The notes under the pieces were generated by a model, which did not search any database, had not been told where the DNA came from, and worked only from the letters and a program-made list of their open reading frames with translations. Shown one piece after another: positions 1-7,417 of a stretch of 34,873 nt of DNA; position 1 is the stretch's first letter; the number at the start of each line of letters is the position of its first letter. The translations under genes were made by a program, and so were the position numbers. The DNA comes from an uncultured Ruminococcus sp. Its GTDB lineage: Bacteria; Bacillota; Clostridia; Oscillospirales; Acutalibacteraceae. The DNA is taken from the NCBI GenBank assembly GCA_902768825.1, contig CACXMR010000017.1, positions 1 through 34,873 on the forward strand. The letters are read 5' to 3'.

Positions 1-60
1 CACACCGATCTCATCGGATAACTTTAATGCCTCTTCCTTGAATTCTTTTGTGTACATCAT
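1..60 (-). CDS. IS3-family transposase OrfA, N-terminal fragment (cut by window edge)
   Basis: Only the first 20 codons are inside the window. They read MMYTKEFKEEALKLSDEIGV, which is the start of the helix-turn-helix OrfA protein of IS3-type elements (HTH_Tnp_1 style: short basic start, then K-E-F-K-E-E-A). OrfA binds the IS ends and, through a programmed frameshift with OrfB, gives the active transposase; OrfB would lie outside the window. There are two adjacent ATG codons (58-60 and 55-57). A GGAGAG ribosome binding site lies upstream on the minus strand, and a near-consensus promoter precedes it. The reading is short, so the subfamily cannot be set. Confidence 0.7.
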   Translation of the reverse strand, partial: MMYTKEFKEEALKLSDEIGV

Positions 61-86
61 CTCTGTCACTCTCCATTCTGATTTTC

Positions 87-115
87 ATTATATCAGAATA
101 TAGTGCCTCTGTCGA
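87..115 (-). promoter_or_regulatory. Promoter of the IS transposase
   Basis: On the minus strand TCGACA (110-115) is followed after 17 bases by TATAAT (87-92). An 8-bp inverted repeat (ATTCTGAT at 75-82 and ATCAGAAT at 92-99) overlaps the -10 box. It may be an operator or an RNA hairpin that limits translation, which IS elements often use to damp read-through. Confidence 0.6.
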
Positions 116-132
116 CTGTACTTAAAGTATAA

Positions 133-2892
133 CACTCCAAAGATACAAACGGTGACGGAACTCAAGGCTCCCCCTATGCAACCATCAACAAGGCTTATGA
201 CGTAAGCCAAAAAGGAGATACCATTGTTCTGCTTTCGGACATTGCACAGAGCAAAGTCGTTTCTATATGGCACGACGTTGTGATAAAGAGTGAGGAAGGT
301 CATACTTATACTGTAACCAGACAGAGCAATTTTGAGACCACGAGTGATAACTCACGTTCGTGGTACAATCCGGCGATGTTTGAAGCACATCCGGATATTG
401 CGGGAACTACCGTTACCTTTGAAAATATCATACTGGATGATGACTTCAGGCATGAAGGTACAAAATATGAAGATCAGCCGACAGCTCCCAGTGATACTTC
501 TGCTAATCTGACTCGTGTACAGGACGGTATCGTTGCCTTGTATAATGACCCTGACGACATATATAAATGCATCGTGATTCTTGGGGACGGTGCAAAGCTC
601 CAGAACTTCGGCGGTATGAGTGCTGTAAACATCGAAGGAAACAGCGAGCTTATCATGAAGAGCGGAAGTGAGATCACAAACGGCGGCACAGCAACAAGCG
701 GTAACTCTGGTGTGTGGGTACTTGGCGGCTCTTTCACTATGGAAAATGGTGCAAAGATCCACAATATAAGTCGATCTCATGCTATCAATATGATGCCAGG
801 CACATTAACAATGGACGGTACGGTTGAAAATTGTTCTGCTCAGGTTATCGTTCGTCTTGCCGGTGATTCTAAAGCCTTGATCGGCGAACACGGTATTGTC
901 AGAGGCAATACGCTGCAAAACGGTGCGATTTATTGTTTCCAGGATTCGGTTCTTACCGTTAAAGGTGAGGTCAGCGGAAACAATGCTACTGCACGAGGAC
1001 GTTCTGCCGGCATCTATGCAATAAATAACGGCGGAAATCCAACTGTTTACATCGAAAATGGTGCAAAGATTATCAATAACACCGGAACAGATATCGGTGC
1101 AGGTGTACTTGTCGGAAACGGTGCCACAGTGATAATGAACGGCGGTCTTGTTTCCGGTAATACGAACAACGGTACGACTGGGTCCGGTGTTAACGTATAC
1201 GGCTCCGGTACATTCACCATGAACGGCGGAGAAATAAAAAACAATACTATCAACTTAGGCATTGGCACAAAAAGTCAAGGCTGGGCAAATGTCAAAGGCG
1301 GTACGATAGAAAACGGAAGCACTCACGATTATTTTATCGAGGCAAAAGAACAGGGATATATGACAGGCGGATCTTATCTTTATCTGTCTAAGGAAAAGCT
1401 TGCCAGTGATCCGGCTGTTTATTTCAGCACCGATCTCAAGACGATGCTTCCCGCTGCCGATAATACCGAGCTTTATCTTGGCAATGCATCTGCCGCAGCG
1501 AAAACAGCGATAAACAACTTTGTTGCAACCAATTATGGCGAAAGTACAGTTCTTGCGACGTGGTTTGCACAGACTCCCGAAAACGCTTTCCACGCAACTA
1601 TTTCCGGGATTGAAGCACAGACCTATCCCGTATATGTCATCAGCTATCCCTTGAATGCCAATGGCACTGTTAGTGACAGTGCCGACCCCATCATTTATGC
1701 CGTAACACAGGACACATCTGCCGCAGGAAATCCGATAGACGTAGTTGCGTCCGCAGGAAGCGCTCACGGCAGAGCCTATGCGATTTTTGCCGCACCGCAT
1801 ATGTTCAATGTAACATTTGATTCTCAGGGCGGCAGTGCAGTACCCACAGAAGCGGTTGCAAGCGGCAGTATGGCTCATAGACCCCTTGACCCCACATGGA
1901 GATACCGTGCTTTTGTTAACTGGTATACCGAACCGGAATGCACAAACCTGTATGATTTTGAAACTGAGATTACTAAAGATACCACTGTTTATGCCAAGTG
2001 GGAGTTTGTGACTGAGGAAGTTGATCTCAGCAAGGTCAAGCTTTTCAAGAACGTTGAGAAAGATGACAGCACAACTTATGACGAAATCACTTTTGAATAC
2101 AAATTTGAGGCGGTCAGCGTAAAACCCGTGAACGGTACACTCAGCATTGCCGATATGCCTGCAATAGACCCGCTGACCATCACAATGTCCGGCTCCGAAA
2201 CCAGGCAGAAGGTGACGCTTCCTGCTGATGTGGGATTCCCCATGGGCGGTGTTTATACCTATAAGGTAACAGAAACCCAGGGAACAGCAGAGGATTGGAC
2301 TTACGATACTACTGAGTATTATATCGACCTCGAAATAGAAGAGGATTCAACCGGAAAGCTTGTTCTCGATAAGGTGGTAATTCACAAAGATGCCGAAGAC
2401 GGCACAAAAAGTGAGCTTGAATTTACCAACACCTACGCTCCCAAAACCACTCTCGAAATCACAAAGGAAGTATCGGGTGAGGAGGACAACCCGCTGAACA
2501 AAACGAAGGAGTTTTCCTTCAGCATAACATTTACCAGTTCCGGACTTCCCGGAGATGTAACTATTGATAATACGCAAACAGTTGTCGCATACGACACGCC
2601 CTATACCTTCACACTGAAGGACGGTGACAGCATAAAGTTCAATATGCCTGTCGGAACCACCTACAGCGTAACAGAACAAGCTGAAGAATACTACACTCCT
2701 TCTGTCAAAATCATTACCGCAGGAGATAAGACAGAGGCCGGAGAGAACAAGGCTGAATTTACCAATACATACAGCATTTCCCCGCCTACAGGTATTGCAC
2801 TGAATACTGAAATCATCACCATCGGAGCGATTGTCCTCGGCCTGGTTGTCCTTGGCTATATTGCAAGCCGTAAGCTCCGAATGAAAAAATAA
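133..2892 (+). pseudogene. Pilin-type surface adhesin, 5' end removed by the IS (beta-helix, Flg_new repeat, pilin domains, PPTG sorting signal)
   Basis: The frame is open from base 133, right at the IS end, to 2892 (919 codons). The first start-like codon is GTG at 280, with no ATG, no ribosome binding site and no signal peptide before it. Coding sense clearly extends upstream: the residues before it read DTNGDGTQGSPYATINKAYD, the usual opening of pectin-lyase-like beta-helix surface proteins. From the 280 start: residues ~20-380 are beta-helix coils (repeated GGSFTMENGAKI-type rungs). Around 500-580 there is a Listeria-Bacteroides (Flg_new) repeat ending in KDTTVYAKW. Two Spy0128/FctA-like pilin domains follow at ~585-830. 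The C-terminus has SPPTG, a membrane helix and the tail RKLRMKK, a sorting signal of the type used by pilus sortases. It is probably the major or tip pilin of the operon with the two sortase-pathway genes downstream. As it stands it cannot be exported, unless the IS supplies a fused start or excises. Confidence 0.75.
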
Positions 2893-2918
2893 GCTTCAAT
2901 CCAATCACAAAGAGATGT

Positions 2919-3491
2919 ATGTCCATGAAAAAAAAGAACCGATTGATACTTGTCATGCTCTTTGCGGTTCTTATCTTCATTGAAATTTCGCCCTTTGCTG
3001 AAGCGAATAAAAATGATAAAACCCTTATGCTTCCTGTTTCCGTCCAAATCATGGGTAATTACTCATCGCCAACCCCGTCGGCTATGTTTGAACTAACGGC
3101 TTTTGACGATGCACCATTGCCGGAAGGGGCGGACGGAACGGTTTATCGTTTTGAAATGAAAGGCAACAGCAGCAGGTCGCTCAAATTCACTTTTTCTCAA
3201 ACGGGTATCTGGCGGTATCATCTTGCGGCAAAAGGTCTTAACGGAGATGTTTCTCCCTCAGATCTCACAATAAACGTGCAGGTATCAGCCAAAGATATTA
3301 TGGTAACCGCAAAAGATGCTCAGGACAGAAAATGTGGACTCGATTTCATAATCAAAGCAAAGCCGGATTCGCCTGACAAACCTGATACAGGGGACCATGG
3401 CCATGCCGAATGGTATCTGGCTGGCGCCGGCGCAAGCCTACTGTTGGTATTGCTGGCAGTTTTAGCGATGGGAACAAGAACGAAGGATTGA
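2919..3491 (+). CDS. FctB-like minor pilin with PDTG sorting signal
   Basis: A protein of about 190 residues with an N-terminal signal peptide (basic MKKKNR, hydrophobic LILVMLFAVLIFIEI, then FAEA). A single beta-rich Spy0128/FctB-like region follows: ELTAFDDAPLPEGADG, a TYRF-type strand, then FSQTGIWRYHL. The C-terminus is KPDTGD, a membrane helix and the tail GTRTKD, which is an LPxTG-type cell-wall sorting signal. Proteins like this are minor or anchor subunits in streptococcal FCT pili and their clostridial relatives, and they lie, as here, between a large pilin and a class B or C sortase. The gap to the upstream gene is 26 bases. The start could also be the ATG at 2925; both give the same signal peptide core and the upstream AAAGAGA is a weak ribosome binding site. 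Confidence 0.75.
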   Translation: MSMKKKNRLILVMLFAVLIFIEISPFAEANKNDKTLMLPVSVQIMGNYSSPTPSAMFELTAFDDAPLPEGADGTVYRFEMKGNSSRSLKFTFSQTGIWRYHLAAKGLNGDVSPSDLTINVQVSAKDIMVTAKDAQDRKCGLDFIIKAKPDSPDKPDTGDHGHAEWYLAGAGASLLLVLLAVLAMGTRTKD

Positions 3492-3525
3492 ATCGACATG
3501 GGCATTGATAGTAAACAGAACTGAA

Positions 3526-3567
3526 ATAATGCAAGGGATTGTCTCACAGAACAGTCCCTTGCATTAT
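3526..3567 (+). terminator. Strong hairpin between the minor pilin and sortase genes (terminator or attenuator)
   Basis: A perfect 13-bp inverted repeat (3526-3538 with 3555-3567) extends inward by four more pairs, one of them G-U, leaving an 8-base loop. It is followed by ATTCTTAAAAAA, not a clean run of T. This fits a partial terminator or an RNA-processing hairpin that makes less sortase than pilin from the same transcript, a known layout in pilus operons. The sortase and sipA-like genes start 26 bases after it. Confidence 0.6.
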
Positions 3568-3592
3568 AATTCTTAAAAAACGGTGTATTAAT

Positions 3593-4504
3593 ATGAGTAA
3601 AGTTTCTCTCTTTTTGATCCGGCTTTTAGACAGGATACTTGGATTATTGATCCTGACATTTTTTATAGTGGTGCTGTTTATCGTTGTATTTTTTATAAAC
3701 GAAAACAATACAATAATAAACAACGCAGGCAATAACCAGTATAAAATCTATAAACCGAGCTCCGATAACAAGGTATCTTTTGAAGAATTGCAAAAAATCA
3801 ATCCTGATGTCATAGGGTGGCTTACGATATATGATACTCCTGTTGACTACCCCGTTACACATTGCGATAATAACTCAAAATATGTCAATACATCCCCATT
3901 GGGAGAGTTTTCACTATCCGGCGCATTGTTTCTTGACAGCAGAAACAATGAACATTTTACCGATGCATTATCCATTATTTACGGGCATAACATGACCGGA
4001 AATGTTATGTTCGGAGATTTCTATATGTATGAAGACGAGGACTATTTTAACAGCCATCTGAATGGCACACTGTTTTTTGACGGAGAATATCACGAAATCA
4101 AAATTTTTGCGTGTTTGTCAACCAACAGATATGACGGTGCAGTATATGATACAGGCTTGAAGGACACGGATAAGTGGCTGCAAAACGTTTATGATAAATC
4201 TATTCACTGCAAAAGGGATATTCCCCAAAACAGCAAAATATTAATGCTGAGCACCTGTACAACAGGAGATACTAACGGAAGAAAAATACTATTAGCAACC
4301 ATAGGCAATATTGTCAGTGTGCCGGATGAAAAAATGACCACTCAAAGAGATAACAACACAATCGCATTATCAGGTGGACATAACAACCCGGAAAACAACA
4401 TTTTCCAGATTGTGATATACGGAATCGTACTGATAGCACTGACGATTGTTGACATAATATGGAGTAAAGCGAGAAAGGATAAACTGAAAAATGAAAAAAC
4501 ATAA
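3593..4504 (+). CDS. Class B sortase (pilus polymerase or anchor)
   Basis: A 303-residue membrane transpeptidase that would cut the sorting signals of the two upstream pilins and join them to each other or to the cell wall. The N-terminus has a single membrane anchor (residues ~8-36). The catalytic His is H132 in IIYGHNM, the Cys is C222 in LSTCT, and the Arg is R230 in TNGRK. The spacing and the LSTC motif are those of sortase class B. A second hydrophobic helix near the C-terminus (~IFQIVIYGIVLIALTIVDIIW) is a feature of pilus-type sortases. The open frame extends upstream to a TTG at 3539, but that lies inside the hairpin, so the ATG at 3593 is chosen. The gene overlaps the next one by 14 bases, so the two are translated together. 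Confidence 0.88.
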   Translation: MSKVSLFLIRLLDRILGLLILTFFIVVLFIVVFFINENNTIINNAGNNQYKIYKPSSDNKVSFEELQKINPDVIGWLTIYDTPVDYPVTHCDNNSKYVNTSPLGEFSLSGALFLDSRNNEHFTDALSIIYGHNMTGNVMFGDFYMYEDEDYFNSHLNGTLFFDGEYHEIKIFACLSTNRYDGAVYDTGLKDTDKWLQNVYDKSIHCKRDIPQNSKILMLSTCTTGDTNGRKILLATIGNIVSVPDEKMTTQRDNNTIALSGGHNNPENNIFQIVIYGIVLIALTIVDIIWSKARKDKLKNEKT

Positions 4505-5126
4505 AGGGCTGCTTTCTTGCTTATTTAGCTTTAAAAACAAGGATCAGAAAGCTGTTGATAATGAGCCGGAAGCCACACAGCAAGAAATCAGCAACGAAAA
4601 AGTCATTCCTCCAAAAGCCACAAAAAAAAGAAGTGATCTGTTCTATAGCGGAATCAATTTACTGCTCAAAATCGGCTGGATCATCCTGGGCATTTTTATA
4701 ATTCTGCAATTTGTTGTGGGGATCCATGTCAACTCAGGCGTAAATATGGAACCACTGATGCATGACCATGATGTAGTATTCTATAGTCGCCTGTCAAACA
4801 GCTATAAAGTCGGAAATATAGTCGTTTTTAACGGCTTGGATAATAAAACTGAAATCGGCCGCATTGTTGCCAAAGGCGGTGACATAGTTGATATAACGGA
4901 AGAAGGATTGAAAATCAACGAATATTTTCAGACTGAGCCTTACGCCAAAGGAACAACCGATTTATTTGAAAACTCTGTCAGGTTTCCTGTCAATCTCGCA
5001 AAGGATGAATATTTCATTCTCTTTGACAACCGAAACCAGGGCGGTGACAGTCGGATCATCGGAAAAATATCCGCTGATAATATAAAGGGCCATGTATTTT
5101 TTATGATGCGTGCAAATGATTTTTGA
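4491..5126 (+). CDS. SipA-like, catalytically inactive signal peptidase I homologue (pilus assembly chaperone)
   Basis: A 211-residue protein with a long charged N-terminal tail, one membrane helix (residues ~53-79) and the S26 signal-peptidase fold outside. The fold motifs are present: box B is SGVNMEPLMHDHD, box D is GRIVAKGGD, and the late box is FDNRNQGGDSR. But the serine nucleophile before Met-x-Pro is Asn (N85), and the general-base lysine before the box D Arg is Gly (G123). Streptococcal pilus SipA has the same kind of loss (Asp and Gly at these places) and acts in pilus polymerisation without protease activity. The position directly after a class B sortase, with overlapping ends, supports the same role. 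An active leader peptidase or a SipW-type enzyme is therefore unlikely. Confidence 0.8.
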   Translation: MKKHKGLLSCLFSFKNKDQKAVDNEPEATQQEISNEKVIPPKATKKRSDLFYSGINLLLKIGWIILGIFIILQFVVGIHVNSGVNMEPLMHDHDVVFYSRLSNSYKVGNIVVFNGLDNKTEIGRIVAKGGDIVDITEEGLKINEYFQTEPYAKGTTDLFENSVRFPVNLAKDEYFILFDNRNQGGDSRIIGKISADNIKGHVFFMMRANDF

Positions 5127-5174
5127 ATCACTTGATTTTGCGGCAGAAGCTGACAGTATATCTCTATAAAGCTT

Positions 5175-5825
5175 TTACGTCAGATATCCTGTCCATGCGG
5201 CGGCATAGTCGTCATAGGCTTCTCCGTTTATGTCAGTAAGCTGGGTCGATTCGGCATAGACAAGTATGTCGAATTGGTCGATGTCATCGGCTGTAATGTT
5301 TATGGTCTTGATGTAGGTGAATAATGACGGGGTAGTTTCACCTACATTCAGCGGCTCACGGTAATAATAGAACCCCGAAAGCGCCGTGCCGCTGTCGTCG
5401 GGAACAAAGACCCAACCGCCGTCAAGAGCGTTGATGTACTCAACGAATGTGGTGATTTCGTCTTCACTGTTAATAGTACGATCCGCACTGTAAAAGTTCA
5501 GCGCACCCTCATCGGTATCAGCAGAGATATAGGAATTGCTGCGGACAAAGCTGTTTGAAAAATCCGCATATACTCTTACATAACACGGGGATGAACCTGT
5601 ATTCGTTACGGAAACATCCTTTTTGAACAGGTTTTCACCCTCGTACTGTTCTTCGGGCGGTGAAAACTCTTCTGAGATTTCGATGACATTATCAGCAACA
5701 ATCATCTTGTTTTCCACTGAGGACTGGGATGCAAAGTAAGCACTGACTATTATTACGGGAAGGATCACGGCAGCAGCGCATAATGCACCAATAATAACCA
5801 CCGGCTTTTTCAATGTTATCCTCAT
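5175..5825 (-). CDS. TasA/camelysin-like fibre subunit, third of three
   Basis: A 216-residue secreted protein. The N-terminus is basic and hydrophobic and ends in SAYFASQSSVENKM, close to the SipW-type signal pattern (AYF-x-D/S followed by V-x-N-x-F/M). The first mature strand region contains VSVTNTGSSPCYVRVYADF, which matches the N-T-G-x-x-P-x-Y-V-R strand typical of TasA/CalY (camelysin) proteins. These polymerise into extracellular amyloid-like or donor-strand fibres. It is the last gene of the minus-strand operon, 3 bases after the previous stop, and its ribosome binding site AGGAGGGG lies in the end of that gene. It diverges more from the two genes before it than they do from each other. 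No SipW-type peptidase is in the window. Confidence 0.6.
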   Translation of the reverse strand: MRITLKKPVVIIGALCAAAVILPVIIVSAYFASQSSVENKMIVADNVIEISEEFSPPEEQYEGENLFKKDVSVTNTGSSPCYVRVYADFSNSFVRSNSYISADTDEGALNFYSADRTINSEDEITTFVEYINALDGGWVFVPDDSGTALSGFYYYREPLNVGETTPSLFTYIKTINITADDIDQFDILVYAESTQLTDINGEAYDDYAAAWTGYLT

Positions 5826-5828
5826 ACA

Positions 5829-6605
5829 TCACCCCTCCTGGTTGCGGTAATATGTATACAGACTCTCAAGCTCGGCTTTTGTGATATCAGTCGGGTCTTC
5901 TATGGAAATGCTTCCTCTGAGCTCGTCGCTCTGAATGCCGTATACATTGACGGTTATCGTCTCGGCTGAGTCCCGGGAAACAGAGCCTTCAAGGATATTC
6001 CTGAGCTGTATCTTATCAAAAATGGCCGGAGTCTTGTTCTGTCCCTCCGCTGCTGCAAGCAACGATCTGTAACCGAACAGATAGGAATGGGTCTTGTTGG
6101 AAGTGTCCTCCTTTGAACTGAGGAATATCCAGTCGTGATGATATGAAAACGTGCCTGTCCGTGTTACCGTGAAACCGTTATAAAAGCCTTCGGTTTCGTC
6201 TCCGTCAAGTGCGTTTTCGTCCTCGCTGATGATATTGAACAGCTCCTGATTGGCTGGCCCTGCAGGGTCGGGAGTATTCACCGCTTCTCCCTCGTCGATT
6301 ATAAACAGCACTTCTTCATAGGGAACAACTATTTCGACAAACACATAAGCGTCAGTCGTACCCGTGTTTACTATATGGGGGTTTTTGGGCAAAAAGCTTT
6401 TAGGCACAAGCCATCTGCTGCTTTCTTCTGCAGGAAAGCTGTCCTCCTCTGCCCTCAGCTCCACAAGCCCCACAGAAAAATAGTTGTTGAGTGTTTTCTT
6501 GCGGGCAAAGTAGGAAACAGTCATATTCACAAATAACGATATTATGATGACCATAGCCAGGATAACAAGAACGAGGATCCTATGGTCTATTTTTTTTATT
6601 TTCAT
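5829..6605 (-). CDS. TasA/camelysin-like fibre subunit, second of three
   Basis: A 258-residue secreted protein with an N-terminal membrane signal ending in VSYFARKKTLNNYFSVG, the SipW-type pattern. It is a paralogue of the gene upstream: LPKNPHIVNTGTTDAYVFVE here against LPKDPQIRNTEQTDVFVFMK there. The C-terminal parts also match, with V-Y-G-I-Q-S-D followed by a helix ending in a double Tyr, against A-V-Q-A-D. The start is set at the ATG at 6605 because AAGGAG sits 10 bases before it; the in-frame GTG at 6614 is too close to that site. The gene starts 14 bases after the previous stop. A structural fibre or accessory subunit role is inferred from family and operon. Confidence 0.6.
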   Translation of the reverse strand: MKIKKIDHRILVLVILAMVIIISLFVNMTVSYFARKKTLNNYFSVGLVELRAEEDSFPAEESSRWLVPKSFLPKNPHIVNTGTTDAYVFVEIVVPYEEVLFIIDEGEAVNTPDPAGPANQELFNIISEDENALDGDETEGFYNGFTVTRTGTFSYHHDWIFLSSKEDTSNKTHSYLFGYRSLLAAAEGQNKTPAIFDKIQLRNILEGSVSRDSAETITVNVYGIQSDELRGSISIEDPTDITKAELESLYTYYRNQEG

Positions 6606-6619
6606 AGCTCCCACTCTCC

Positions 6620-7387
6620 TTATCCTGTTGTATTACCTGTTCCGTTTGGCTCTTCGATCATTCCATAGAGCATCGTTAGCTGTTCCGCAGTCAATATGGC
6701 TTTATGATCGCCGATCGTCTTCATTATTCCCTCAATGCCGTCAGCCTGCACAGCATAAGCATCTACCTGAACATTCAGTATGTCGCCGGAGCCTACCTCA
6801 AACTGCCGTATGTTTTTAAGCTCAACATAGTCAAACAGCGTTTCTGTGGTCTCCTGTGCATCAAGATAGACGCAGTATCCAAAAACATAGGTGCGCATTG
6901 TATCTGAATGATCCGTTCCTTCTTCAAAGGAGGGAAGCTCCACCCAATACTCGGTGTCGTCGTCATTTTTCTTTGTGTGGAAGCTGTTTGCGGCTGCTTC
7001 CTTTTCTTCTTCGGTTTTTAGCAGGAATACTTCCTGCCTGTGCTGGGAATTAAAAATCGTGCCGTCATCGTTTACATCAGACAGGGAATATACCGGGACC
7101 GTGACCTTCATAAATACAAAAACATCTGTCTGCTCGGTATTCCTGATCTGAGGGTCCTTAGGGAGAAGAGTATTGGGGATGAGAGTCGATTTTTTTTCGG
7201 AAGAAATGGCATTGAATTTTTCCTCAAACAGTAATATATCCATAGGAAACGCCGTAAATCTGTTTGTGATCTCGTCAAAGCTTGTAAAGTATGCAAGTGA
7301 CGCAGTCATACAGAAGAGCATAACAAAATCAGCTATTATCAGCAGCTTCAAAATGGCTTTTCTTTTCTTAAATCCGGTTTTTTTCAT
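6620..7387 (-). CDS. TasA/camelysin-like fibre subunit, first of three
   Basis: A 255-residue secreted protein that follows the giant adhesin gene by 30 bases. The signal region ends SLAYFTSFDEITNRFTAFPM, a good match to SipW-type signals (AYFTD...V-N-F). A strand with NTEQTDVFVFMKVTVP follows, and the C-terminal helix is LTAEQLTMLYGMI. The start is the ATG at 7387, with AGGGGG 8 bases upstream; the GTG at 7396 falls within that ribosome binding site. Conserved neighbourhood with the giant gene suggests that this protein and its two paralogues export with and assemble around it. The family call rests on the signal pattern and the N-T-G strand, so sequence identity to known TasA is low. Confidence 0.6.
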   Translation of the reverse strand: MKKTGFKKRKAILKLLIIADFVMLFCMTASLAYFTSFDEITNRFTAFPMDILLFEEKFNAISSEKKSTLIPNTLLPKDPQIRNTEQTDVFVFMKVTVPVYSLSDVNDDGTIFNSQHRQEVFLLKTEEEKEAAANSFHTKKNDDDTEYWVELPSFEEGTDHSDTMRTYVFGYCVYLDAQETTETLFDYVELKNIRQFEVGSGDILNVQVDAYAVQADGIEGIMKTIGDHKAILTAEQLTMLYGMIEEPNGTGNTTG

Positions 7388-7417
7388 CGCTCTCACCCCC
7401 TTTCATGGTTTTATCCT

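Larger units (their letters stand above)
1..139 (-). mobile_element. Left end of an IS3-type insertion sequence
   Basis: The segment from the window edge to about 134-139 carries the transposase start and promoter. It ends in a sequence that on the minus strand reads TGTTATACTTTAAGTACAG, a TG-started terminal repeat typical of IS3 elements. An alternative tip is at 139 (TGGAG...). Immediately to the right the plus-strand sequence becomes an open coding frame of a surface protein with no start codon, which places the junction here. The other IS end and any target duplication are outside the window, so the exact boundary is uncertain by about 5 bases. Confidence 0.65.

Noticed and set aside
1255-1878. 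Minus-strand 207-codon frame
   Set aside because: It is opposite the beta-helix gene, Cys-rich in an unlikely way, with no start signal.
4491-5126. SipW-type peptidase for the TasA-like proteins
   Set aside because: SipW enzymes keep the nucleophilic Ser and use His for Lys; here the places hold Asn and Gly.
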